64,000 nucleotides of DNA from assembly GCA_000496475.1 (NCBI GenBank), contig AYMW01000002.1:620001-684000 (forward strand), read 5' to 3'. Under the pieces are notes generated by a model. The model had not been told where the DNA came from, did not search any database, and was given only the letters and a program-made list of their open reading frames with translations. The position numbers and the translations under genes are program-made. Source of the stretch: Betaproteobacteria bacterium MOLA814. GTDB taxonomy: Bacteria; Pseudomonadota; Gammaproteobacteria; Burkholderiales; Burkholderiaceae_C. Shown piece by piece: positions 48,467-56,397 of this stretch (position 1 is its first letter; each line of letters opens with the position of its first letter).

Positions 48467-49812
48467 GCTACTCCATACGCAAGCGTTTGTCGTGGTCACT
48501 AAGCTTGTCCATTGTGTTGGTGGCCACCATATCGGGTGGTCTGTCATACGTGGGCGCACGCATCAAAGCCAACGACAGGCAAGACGACACCTTGCGCCAA
48601 GTTGCCCAGCTCGTGCGTCTACAAACGCCAGACATGTTGTCAGTGCACGAGGCCGGCAATGATGACGACACAACCGATTACCACATTGGCATTGAGCCTA
48701 TCAACCCCCCACCCAATTGGCCCGCCTCTCACGAGCAGCGGCAATGGCCCAGCGACTTAAGCCCAGGTATGCACAGTGTGCAGCTTGACGACGACAATTA
48801 TCAGGTTATGGTGACACCCGTTAAAGGGGGCGCATTGTTTGCCGTATTCCAAGAGACAGACATACGCAAACACATAGCCAACGCAAGCGCATGGCGCGCC
48901 ATTGTGCCGTTGTTGATACTCATACCAATTTTGCTATTGGTGGTCAACGACTTGCTCAGGCGTTTGTTGGCGCCCATCAATGAACTCTCGCAGGCGGTGA
49001 ACCAACGCGACAACGACGACACATCGGCATTGCCCCTGCTGCTGCTGCCCACTGAGGTACAGCCAGTGGTGCTGGCTACCAATCGACTGCTGTCACGCTT
49101 GGGTGAGAGCATGCAAGCACAGCGCCGCTTTATTGCAGATGCCGCCCACGAACTTCGCACACCAATGACAGCCTTGTCTTTGCAAGCCCAGCGCCTCGAA
49201 GCCATTGCACTGCCAGCCGATGCGCGTGTGCGCTTGCAGGCATTGCTAACTGGCATCACCCGCACCCGTCACTTGCTAGACCAGTTGCTCAACTTGGCGC
49301 GCATACAAAATGCCATGCCAGCCAGCGCGAACAAGTCTGCCTCTGCTGCGCCGCTGACAACACCCGTCAAGGCCAGCTTTACCAGGGTACTTGAAAACAC
49401 ATTAAATGGGGCGCGGACCAAACAAATTGACTTGGGTGTGAGCGACGCGCCTGCAGATGAGGTGAACGTGAGGGCCAACGAAGACAATTTGGACAGCATT
49501 GTTCGCAACCTGGTCGACAACGCCATTCGCTACACGCCAATAGGTGGGCAAATAGACGTCAGCCTTCGCATTGAACACGCTCACGCCATCATCAGCGTGC
49601 AAGACAGTGGCCCCGGCATTGAGCCCAGTGAGCGCTTGCGGGTTTTAGACCCGTTTTACCGTGTGCTTGGTACCGAGCAGTTAGGCACTGGTTTGGGCCT
49701 TGCCATCGTGAGCACCTTGCTGCAACAACTCAACGGGAGCTTGGTACTAACTGACCGTGCAGACGGTGGTACGGGTCTGTTGGCGCAGGTCAGGTTGCCA
49801 TTGGCGCATTGA
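48463..49812 (+). CDS. Sensor histidine kinase (QseC-like)
   Basis: A 449-residue membrane kinase. Membrane segments are at about 11-31 and 146-162, enclosing a periplasmic sensor of about 115 residues that is acidic (AGNDDDTTDYH). The phospho-acceptor His229 is in DAAHELRTPMTALSL, followed by the N box DNLDSIVRNLVDNAIRYTP and the G boxes DSGPGIEP and GTGLGLAIVSTLL. The acidic periplasmic loop may bind metal ions, which would fit the His/Asp-rich PepSY protein nearby. Pairs with the response regulator. Confidence 0.9.
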   Translation: MSYSIRKRLSWSLSLSIVLVATISGGLSYVGARIKANDRQDDTLRQVAQLVRLQTPDMLSVHEAGNDDDTTDYHIGIEPINPPPNWPASHEQRQWPSDLSPGMHSVQLDDDNYQVMVTPVKGGALFAVFQETDIRKHIANASAWRAIVPLLILIPILLLVVNDLLRRLLAPINELSQAVNQRDNDDTSALPLLLLPTEVQPVVLATNRLLSRLGESMQAQRRFIADAAHELRTPMTALSLQAQRLEAIALPADARVRLQALLTGITRTRHLLDQLLNLARIQNAMPASANKSASAAPLTTPVKASFTRVLENTLNGARTKQIDLGVSDAPADEVNVRANEDNLDSIVRNLVDNAIRYTPIGGQIDVSLRIEHAHAIISVQDSGPGIEPSERLRVLDPFYRVLGTEQLGTGLGLAIVSTLLQQLNGSLVLTDRADGGTGLLAQVRLPLAH

Positions 49813-49821
49813 CGTGCTGGC

Positions 49822-49877
49822 CAACTGGTGTATCAATGGCCTGCTGGTGTTACATCAACAGGCCACCCAGCCAGTTG
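49822..49877. terminator. Nested hairpin between convergent kinase and DUF3501 genes
   Basis: Outer stem CAACTGG (49822-49828) with CCAGTTG (49871-49877); inner stem GGCCTG (49838-49843) with CAGGCC (49859-49864). It could end transcription in both directions. No T-run. Confidence 0.4.
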
Positions 49878-49914
49878 CCGCCTAAAGCACTTTTAAAGCA
49901 CCCGTCAACCGCTT

Positions 49915-50511
49915 TTAAACTGCCACAAGGTCACCGGCCAAATTAGACAAGGTGTCCTGGCCAATCAGGGTGTGAGCCGGGTAATTCACATGATCACAAC
50001 CCAGTTTGCAAGCTGCACCAGCGTGCAAGGCTTTGATCATGGCTGGGGTGAACTCATAGCGCACAAAGTGCACCGCAGAGGTTTTTTCGTCATTAGAGCG
50101 GTCCAAGTCTTCGTCTGCAATGGCGAAGACACGGCCAAAACCTTCGACCTCTACAAAGCAATGGTCCTCTACCCCAATTAAGCGAGCCAGTTCACGCCTG
50201 CGTTCGTTCACGTCGGCATACTCAATCAACATGGTGGCTTTCCAGTTGCTGCCGTCTGGCACCAAGGGGGCATAGGCCTCAATTTCTTGCATGATGCCTT
50301 CTTCATCAAACACTTTCTCAATGCGCAGCATTTCTTGAATTTGGTAACGGACAGTGGTCTCGCTTTCAAACTGAAACACAAAATACTCGCCCAAATTAAC
50401 GGTGCGCAGCTTGCGGTGCGTCAGCACCTCAGCCTTGTGGTCTTTGCGGTATTTGCTATAGGCCTCTAAGGTCATGAGACTGTCGCGGGTGATGTTGCCA
50501 GTGAGTTGCAT
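49915..50511 (-). CDS. DUF3501 family protein
   Basis: A 198-residue protein of the DUF3501 family, function unknown. The start MQLTGNITRDSLMTLEAYS, the segment VNLGEYFVFQFESETTVRYQ and the QEMLRIEKVFDEEGIMQEI stretch are typical. It is the third gene after rubrerythrin and the GlpC-like Fe-S protein. From memory, DUF3501 is regularly found with those two, suggesting a small redox complex. ATG 50511 is chosen over 50526. Confidence 0.82.
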   Translation of the reverse strand: MQLTGNITRDSLMTLEAYSKYRKDHKAEVLTHRKLRTVNLGEYFVFQFESETTVRYQIQEMLRIEKVFDEEGIMQEIEAYAPLVPDGSNWKATMLIEYADVNERRRELARLIGVEDHCFVEVEGFGRVFAIADEDLDRSNDEKTSAVHFVRYEFTPAMIKALHAGAACKLGCDHVNYPAHTLIGQDTLSNLAGDLVAV

Positions 50512-50558
50512 GGTGTGTCCTGTCAAGATAAAAAAAATGCTGTCTCAGGTTTAAAACA

Positions 50559-51911
50559 TTAACCAGCCAAGCCGTAGGCTTTACGTACCAGGGTGAGCGG
50601 GTGTGCCAACTCAGGCGCGCCCAAGCCGTTAACCTCAAAACCCTGTGCAATGTGGTGCCCGCCCAATGGGCAATCAGAGCTGATGAAGTCAGGCTTGGTA
50701 CCGTCTTTCATAGTGGCCATGGCTTTGAACACAGGTTTGCCAATTTTCATGGCGGTTTGGTGGCCAAATTTTTTCACGCCATAGGTGCCTGCATGACCTG
50801 AGCAGCGCTCAATGGTGTTCAGCGTTGTGTGCGGAATCATCTTGAGCATTTCCTCGGTTTTACGCCCAATGTTTTGCACGCGTCCATGGCAAGGAATTTG
50901 GTAGCTGATGTTTCCCAATGGCTTGGGAAACTCCACCTTCAACAAGCCATCGCGTTTGCGCGCCATCAAGTATTCAAACGGGTCCCACATGGCCGCTTGT
51001 ACCAACTTGACGGCGGCGTCTTCGGGGAACATAAGCGGGATTTCTTGCTTGAACATCAGCGTACAACTTGGCACGGCGGACACAATGGCATAGCCCTGCT
51101 CAGCGTACTCAGCCAGCACAGGAATGTTGGCCTCTTTGCTCTTGGCCACAGACGCCAAGTCGCCGAGCTCTAGCTTGGGCATGCCACAGCATTGCTCTTT
51201 GTTGACGATGACGTAGGGCACTGCGTTGTGGTCTAGCACCTTGAGCAAATCTTGACCAATGCCTGGCTCGTTGTAGTTCACGTAGCAGGTGGCGTAAATA
51301 GCCACTTTCCCGGGTGTGCGCTCGCCGTTGACCACCGCGTGCGCTGGGCTTACATGGGCAACTTTTCGAAAGGTTTTGGTGGCCAGCTCTGGCAACCACG
51401 CATCTTTGTCAACGCCCAGCACCTGCTCCATTGCCTTGCGTACAGGCTTGGTTTTGTTGATCGCGTTGACCGTTTGAACCACGATGGGGATACCGGCCAA
51501 CATACCGTGCGTGTCTGTAGATGCGAGCAGCTTCTCGGCCATACCCACCTCACCCTTTTTGAACTTGATGGCTTTGGCGCGCAGCATCGTGTGCGGGAAG
51601 TCCAAATTCCATTCGTGCGGCGGGGTGTAGGGACACTTGGTCATGTAGCACAGGTCACACATGTAGCACTGGTCTACCACCTGCCAATAATCGGCCTTGG
51701 CGATACCGTCCACTTCCAAGGTAGGGCTCTCGTCTACCAAATCAAACAGCGTAGGAAATGAGCCACACAAACTCACGCAACGGCGGCAGCCATGGCAAAT
51801 ATCAAAGATACGCTCTAGCTCGTCGTAGAGTGCTTCTTCGTTGTAAAACTCGGGGTTTTGCCAGTCTAGCGGGTGGCGTGTTGGTGCCTCAAGATTGCCT
51901 TCGCGTGACAT
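50559..51911 (-). CDS. GlpC/heterodisulfide-reductase-like Fe-S protein
   Basis: A 450-residue electron carrier with two ferredoxin-type clusters: Cys39-42-45-49 (CHGCRRCVSLCG) and Cys82-85-88-93 (CYMCDLCYMTKCP). Two CCG-type cysteine-rich domains follow: the first has EQCCGMPKLE and a later Cys in VPSC; in the second the pair reads CSG (IERCSGHAGTYG) with a late Cys in SSDCPLGG. This is the layout of GlpC and related heterodisulfide-reductase-like proteins. Its place between rubrerythrin and DUF3501 makes it a plausible electron supply for rubrerythrin. ATG 51911 follows a Shine-Dalgarno (GGAGA). Confidence 0.87.
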   Translation of the reverse strand: MSREGNLEAPTRHPLDWQNPEFYNEEALYDELERIFDICHGCRRCVSLCGSFPTLFDLVDESPTLEVDGIAKADYWQVVDQCYMCDLCYMTKCPYTPPHEWNLDFPHTMLRAKAIKFKKGEVGMAEKLLASTDTHGMLAGIPIVVQTVNAINKTKPVRKAMEQVLGVDKDAWLPELATKTFRKVAHVSPAHAVVNGERTPGKVAIYATCYVNYNEPGIGQDLLKVLDHNAVPYVIVNKEQCCGMPKLELGDLASVAKSKEANIPVLAEYAEQGYAIVSAVPSCTLMFKQEIPLMFPEDAAVKLVQAAMWDPFEYLMARKRDGLLKVEFPKPLGNISYQIPCHGRVQNIGRKTEEMLKMIPHTTLNTIERCSGHAGTYGVKKFGHQTAMKIGKPVFKAMATMKDGTKPDFISSDCPLGGHHIAQGFEVNGLGAPELAHPLTLVRKAYGLAG

Positions 51912-52055
51912 GGAGATCTCCTGCTGGGAAAAGTTGTTTGAAATAAGTCACAAATGCTCAGCGAAACGCGCTACCCGACACATAGGCCAAGTAGCGCGTA
52001 ACGCTCAACACTCGCGCGCAGTTAGCGGCGAGTACTGACGTTTTAAAGCAGTTGA

Positions 52056-52478
52056 TTAATCAACCATCTCGGCCAACGCCTTGGCGTAACGGTTGGCGTG
52101 TGAACGCTCAGCCTTGGCCAGGGTTTCAAACCAATCGGCAACTTCGTCAAAACCTTCTTCACGAGCAGTCTTGGCCATACCTGGGTACATATCGGTGTAC
52201 TCGTGGGTTTCGCCTGCAACTGCTGACTCCAAGTTTTGGCGTGTTGGACCAATAGGCATACCCGTTGCTGGGTCGCCTGATTGCTCCAAAAATTCCAAAT
52301 GGCCGTGTGCATGACCGGTCTCGCCTTCAGCGGTTGAGCGGAACAATGCGGCGACGTCATTTTGGCCTTCGATATCGGCCTTGTTCGCGAAGTACAAGTA
52401 ACGGCGGTTCGCTTGGGATTCACCGGCAAATGCATCTTTCAAGCATTGCTCGGTTTTAGAGCCTTTCAAAGCTGGCAT
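52056..52478 (-). CDS. Rubrerythrin, short form without rubredoxin domain
   Basis: A 140-residue ferritin-like diiron protein that reduces hydrogen peroxide. The ligand set is visible: Glu20 (AGESQ), Glu53-xx-His56 ([10 protein letters not shown]), Glu90/Glu93 (AGETHEY) and Glu124-xx-His127 (AERSHANRY). The C-terminal rubredoxin Fe(SCys)4 domain of classical rubrerythrin is absent, so an external electron donor is required. It is the first gene of the operon with the Fe-S and DUF3501 genes (144 bp downstream). Start at ATG 52478, which fits the family and has AAGGAAA upstream. Confidence 0.92.
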   Translation of the reverse strand: MPALKGSKTEQCLKDAFAGESQANRRYLYFANKADIEGQNDVAALFRSTAEGETGHAHGHLEFLEQSGDPATGMPIGPTRQNLESAVAGETHEYTDMYPGMAKTAREEGFDEVADWFETLAKAERSHANRYAKALAEMVD

Positions 52479-52622
52479 GAGTATTTCCTTCGAGTGGTTA
52501 AGAAGTGCCGCAAAGTACATCGCTGTACCTAATCGAGCAGTTGTAGGTTACTCAGAACACATGACAAGGTCTAATGACCCTAATCAATGTTTTTGATTGG
52601 TTTTTACTATCGGTTCGCAAGG

Positions 52623-52637
52623 CCTATAAACAATAGG
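52623..52637. promoter_or_regulatory. Inverted repeat CCTAT/ATAGG upstream of rubrerythrin
   Basis: CCTAT, a five-base spacer and ATAGG form a dyad about 145-160 bp upstream of the rubrerythrin start. The halves resemble the CTAT/ATAG elements of OxyR sites, but the spacing is not standard. Confidence 0.25.
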
Positions 52638-52697
52638 TTTCGATACTGCTCACGATAAATTAAAGGCTAATACCCCATAGAAACAATCAACTACTAG

Positions 52698-52716
52698 AAA
52701 TAAGAATTATTCGCAT
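52698..52716 (-). promoter_or_regulatory. Fur-like box upstream of rubrerythrin operon
   Basis: Plus-strand AAATAAGAATTATTCGCAT shares its core with the box at 9419-9438. It lies about 220 bp before the rubrerythrin start and directly after the 3' end of the DTW gene. Confidence 0.4.
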
Positions 52717-52726
52717 CTTTAACGCC

Positions 52727-53494
52727 TCACCCATGAATAGCGGTTGCGCTAGGAACATAAAAAGCATGTGCCAAACGCTGATGCGCCTCACTGTTGCGGT
52801 CTGGTGGCTGGCGGCGCACGGCGCTCAGGTAGTGGTTGGTGAAAACGTCCAGGTAGTTGGCCAAGGTGCTGGCAGCAACTGGTTCTTGTGCCAGGGCCAG
52901 GCACAAAGCAGCTACCTCAGAGGTACAAAAATGGTCGTCGCGACTGGAGCGGCGCAAGCGGTAATTGGACGAAATGCCGGGGTGCAGACTCAGTACGGGA
53001 AAGGCGTCCAGGTAGGGGCTTTTGCGAAACATCTTTCTGGCCTCAGACCATGTGCCGTCTAGCAACACAAACAATGGGCGCTTGGCTGGTCGCTCGCTTG
53101 TTGGCTGAGCCTGCGGCGCAACGCTGGTGACCACTCGCTCAGGCTGCACAAACTCAGCGGGGAACACCACATAGGGTTGCCATTGCGGGTCACGCAAAAC
53201 AGCTAGCAACTGGGGATCAACTGCTGTGCGTGCCCACGTAAATGCAAAAGTGTCCGGCACCACATCGGCGACCAGCCAGCCGGTATTGCTGGGCTTTAAG
53301 GCCTCAATGTCGCCCATGATCAAGCACACACCCGCATTGACAGCCAACTTGGGCCGCAGGTCGCATAGGCAGTGGCTGGCAACAAGACGACAACCGGCGC
53401 AGCGCACGCTGGCCGAGCCCCTGGCCAGGTAGGGCTTGGAGCTGGCCGCCAAGCGTTGGGAGCGAAGCGTGGCAACGGCATGGGGCTTTTTCAT
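52727..53494 (-). CDS. DTW-domain protein, tRNA-uridine aminocarboxypropyltransferase family
   Basis: A 255-residue protein of the DTW family. E. coli TapT (YfiP) adds an aminocarboxypropyl group to uridine 47 of tRNA. The N-terminal cysteine cluster CAGCRLVASHCLCDLRPK probably binds zinc, and the DTW signature region reads LLDGTWSEARKMFRKSP, followed by SNYRLRRSSRDDHFCTSEVA, as expected. Start at ATG 53494 (MKKPHAVATLRSQRL). It is divergent from the VOC gene. Confidence 0.83.
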   Translation of the reverse strand: MKKPHAVATLRSQRLAASSKPYLARGSASVRCAGCRLVASHCLCDLRPKLAVNAGVCLIMGDIEALKPSNTGWLVADVVPDTFAFTWARTAVDPQLLAVLRDPQWQPYVVFPAEFVQPERVVTSVAPQAQPTSERPAKRPLFVLLDGTWSEARKMFRKSPYLDAFPVLSLHPGISSNYRLRRSSRDDHFCTSEVAALCLALAQEPVAASTLANYLDVFTNHYLSAVRRQPPDRNSEAHQRLAHAFYVPSATAIHG

Positions 53495-53652
53495 GGCATG
53501 AGTGTAAGGGCCAAGCCGCTGGTACACCAGACAGAAAAGGACGGCGGACAGGCTATCAACAGGTCGGCGCACGACTGAGAGGCAGCAACCAAACTTAGGT
53601 AGGTCATGGCGCTTGGCACAGGTCACTTGTTTTATTACAATACATAAAAATT

Positions 53653-53672
53653 TCGATTAGTACAATCGATTA
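53653..53672. promoter_or_regulatory. Repeated CGATTA half-sites upstream of VOC operon
   Basis: TCGATTA occurs twice in direct orientation (53653-53659 and 53666-53672, period 13 bp), and TCGAT/ATCGA is also a short inverted repeat. The surrounding AT-rich sequence is the probable promoter of the VOC operon. A LysR- or MarR-type operator is conceivable; no regulator gene is adjacent. Confidence 0.3.
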
Positions 53673-53718
53673 CGAATAAGTAAATTTTTTAAACGCAACC
53701 AACACTCAAAGGCGTTCC

Positions 53719-54360
53719 ATGACCCAGCCACTTGCGCCAGCGTTAGCTGCGACCAACGCGCGGCTTACAGCGCCAGCGCCAGCCCCAGTACTTGGGCTGC
53801 ACCACTACGCTTACCGAGCCAAGGACGCTGAAGAAACGCGCCACTTCTATGAAGATATTTTGGGCTTGCCGCTGTACCACATCATCCAAAGCGACCATGT
53901 GCCCAGCACGGGCGAGTACTGCCCGTACACGCATTTTTTCTTCCGCCTAAGCGATGGCTCTTACATTGCTTTCTTTGACCTTGGCGACGACCAAGCCGCC
54001 CTGCCCTCGCCCAACACGCCGGGATGGGTCAACCACATTGCGTTCTCGGTCGGCGACCTAGTCGACCTCGCCAATATGAAAACCCGCCTGCAAGCCCATG
54101 GCATTGACGTCATTGGCATCACAGATCACCACGTGTTTAAAAGCATCTATTTCTTTGACCCCAATGGTGTGCGCCTGGAGTTAACCGTACAACTGGCCTC
54201 AGCGCAAGACATGGCCAAAGACAGCACGCATGCACGCGCCCGTTTAAACGAATGGACGGCGCGTAAGAACGAATGGCGTGCTGAGCGCGCTTCCGATTCA
54301 GGTGTGGGCACTGCAACCAAGCTCACACCGCTTCACAACGACAGACCAGAGATTGGTTGA
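53719..54360 (+). CDS. VOC-family (glyoxalase/extradiol dioxygenase fold) protein
   Basis: A 213-residue vicinal-oxygen-chelate protein. The N-terminal 25 residues are Ala/Pro-rich. A first beta-alpha-beta unit begins GLHHYAYRAKDAEETRHFYE; a second has GWVNHIAFSVGDLVDLANMK and ends IYFFDPNGVRLELTVQLAS. Candidate metal ligands are His in LHHYAY, His in VNHIAF and the final Glu in LELT. It may be a ring-cleaving dioxygenase or a lyase. Next comes an FAD monooxygenase (16 bp) and DUF2783. Confidence 0.8.
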   Translation: MTQPLAPALAATNARLTAPAPAPVLGLHHYAYRAKDAEETRHFYEDILGLPLYHIIQSDHVPSTGEYCPYTHFFFRLSDGSYIAFFDLGDDQAALPSPNTPGWVNHIAFSVGDLVDLANMKTRLQAHGIDVIGITDHHVFKSIYFFDPNGVRLELTVQLASAQDMAKDSTHARARLNEWTARKNEWRAERASDSGVGTATKLTPLHNDRPEIG

Positions 54361-54376
54361 GGCGAAGCGAGACAAC

Positions 54377-56092
54377 ATGAGTAATAACAACAGCAACTAC
54401 ACCAACCCGGCTTATAGCAATGGCTACGAATTCAGCGGTGGTGCAGGCTACGAGTTGCCCACCTACCCTTTTGTGACACCACCAGAACTGCTGGGTGCGC
54501 CGCCCACCACCTACCCTGTGGTGATTGTGGGGGGCGGTATGTCTGGGCTTACGCTGGCCGCGGGTTTGGCGCAGCTAGGGGTGCCCGCTGTGATGCTAGA
54601 TGAAGACAACACCGTGGGTGTAAAAGGTGCTTCATCAAGGGGGATTTGCTACACACAAAAGTCGCTTGAGGTGTTCGATAAACTGGGTATCTTTGAGCGC
54701 ATCAAGGCCAAAGGCGTTGAGTGGCATATAGGGCGCACGTTCGCAGGCAACGACGAGGTGTACAACTTCAACCTGCGCGACAGGGCAGACTTCAAACTGT
54801 CCAGCCAGCCACCGTTCATCAATATCCAACAGTTTTATATAGAAGGCTATTTGGTGGAGCGTATAGCCCAGCTGGGCGTGGTCGATATGCGCTGGCAATC
54901 GCGGGTCAGTGCCTGCACCAGCAACGGGGACAGCGTCAACTTGCAAATAGACACCCCTGAAGGCAACTACCAGCTCAATGCCGCCTATGTGGTGGATTGC
55001 ACTGGCACAGGCACACCGTTTCACAAGTGGTGCAATATGCCAGTATCTAGCATCAAGCGCGACGACCGGTGGTGCATAGCAGACGTGCGTTTTAAAGTGC
55101 AGCCACCCACTGAGCGCCACACTTGGATTGAAGCGCCTTTCAACGACAACCGCGCCGTGTGGCAACACCTCATGGCGGATGAGGTGTGGCGGATTGACTA
55201 CCAAATGCGCCCAGACGACGACCCAGCCTATGTCAGCCGTGAAGACGTGTTGCGTGAGCGCTTGGCCAAACAGTTTGGCGCGCAGGCTGAGTGCGACATT
55301 GTGTGGGTAGGCCCTTACAGCTACCGCAGCCAACTGGTTGAACGCATGAATGCCGAACGCGTATTCTTTATGGGAGACACCGCCAAAGTGGTCAGCCCAT
55401 TTGGTGCACGAGGCGGCAACACCGGCATCAGCGATGCCGATAACCTGGCTTGGAAAATAGCCGCTGTTCACCACAACCGCGCACCCGCCGCATTGCTCAA
55501 CAGCTACCACCAAGAGCGCCACGAAGCCGCCAGCGTCAACGTGCAAGTGACTGCGCGAACCACACGCTACTTGCGTCCCAACGACGGCGCTGAGCGGTTG
55601 TTCAGAGACGCCACCATAGCGCTTGCCAAGCAGCACAGCTTTGCCCGGGCATTGGTCAATACGGGGCGAATGGCCGAAGCCAACCCTTACACACGATCAG
55701 GCTGCTGTACCTACAACCACCCATTGGTTGGGCGCAGCGTGCAAAACGTGGCGTTCACATGGTGCAACGGCCAAGCCGCACACCTCAATGATTTGCTGCG
55801 CTGGGCCAGCGGCAATTTGCTGCTGCTGTGGTTTGGCGATCTGTCCACAACCAGCGCAGGTAAACTTCAAAATACGGCTCGCGTCAGTGGCGTACACATG
55901 GTGCAAGTGGTGGGCAAAGTCCAACAAACCAGCGCTGTAGAAGCCGTTCATGACGCAACAGGCGCCTTGGCTGCAGCGTGCGGTGCGCAGCAATGGGCAT
56001 TGATTCGCCCCGATAGCTACCTAGCCGCCACTGGCCAAACCGCCAACGCCCAACTGATTAAAGCCATTGCGACCGCTTTGGCGCTGCCCTAA
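54377..56092 (+). CDS. FAD-dependent aromatic-ring monooxygenase-like protein
   Basis: A 571-residue flavoprotein of the PHBH/MhpA class. The FAD fold motif VVIVGGGMSGLTLAAGLAQL is preceded by a Tyr/Asn-rich N-terminus. GASSRGICYTQKSLEVFDKLG and the second FAD motif FFMGDTAKVVSPFGARGGN are characteristic (the usual GDAAH reads GDTAK). It lies between the VOC and DUF2783 genes, so the three likely act on one aromatic or hydroxylated compound. The frame is open upstream, but ATG 54377 fits. Confidence 0.85.
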   Translation: MSNNNSNYTNPAYSNGYEFSGGAGYELPTYPFVTPPELLGAPPTTYPVVIVGGGMSGLTLAAGLAQLGVPAVMLDEDNTVGVKGASSRGICYTQKSLEVFDKLGIFERIKAKGVEWHIGRTFAGNDEVYNFNLRDRADFKLSSQPPFINIQQFYIEGYLVERIAQLGVVDMRWQSRVSACTSNGDSVNLQIDTPEGNYQLNAAYVVDCTGTGTPFHKWCNMPVSSIKRDDRWCIADVRFKVQPPTERHTWIEAPFNDNRAVWQHLMADEVWRIDYQMRPDDDPAYVSREDVLRERLAKQFGAQAECDIVWVGPYSYRSQLVERMNAERVFFMGDTAKVVSPFGARGGNTGISDADNLAWKIAAVHHNRAPAALLNSYHQERHEAASVNVQVTARTTRYLRPNDGAERLFRDATIALAKQHSFARALVNTGRMAEANPYTRSGCCTYNHPLVGRSVQNVAFTWCNGQAAHLNDLLRWASGNLLLLWFGDLSTTSAGKLQNTARVSGVHMVQVVGKVQQTSAVEAVHDATGALAAACGAQQWALIRPDSYLAATGQTANAQLIKAIATALALP

Positions 56093-56104
56093 AGGCCACG
56101 CCAC

Positions 56105-56299
56105 ATGACCCATATGACCACCGACATACAACTCAACCTTGAAGACGCAGATGGCTTTTACGAGCAGTTGTTAGACGCGCACCTAGACTTGTCGGACAAA
56201 GAATCGGCCCTGCTCAACGCCAAGCTCATTTTGGTGATGGCCAATGCCATTGGAAACAGCGCCGCGTTGGCCAGGTGTTTGGCTGCAGCCAAGGCATAA
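56105..56299 (+). CDS. DUF2783 domain protein
   Basis: A 64-residue acidic helical protein. It starts at ATG 56105 or 56114 and contains LEDADGFYEQLLDAHLDLSDKE, with the segment after it ending in ILVMANAIGN. DUF2783 proteins lie, as I recall, next to FAD monooxygenase genes of this type; role unknown, possibly a small partner. Only 12 bp after the monooxygenase stop, so clearly the end of the operon. Confidence 0.78.
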   Translation: MTHMTTDIQLNLEDADGFYEQLLDAHLDLSDKESALLNAKLILVMANAIGNSAALARCLAAAKA

Positions 56300-56397
56300 C
56301 CTCCCCACAGACCGCGCCCAATAAACGGTGTGCCCGCAGCAACGCCTCACCGTTTAAAATCAAAGGTTGAGCAAACCACACCCTAGCAAAGCCATTT

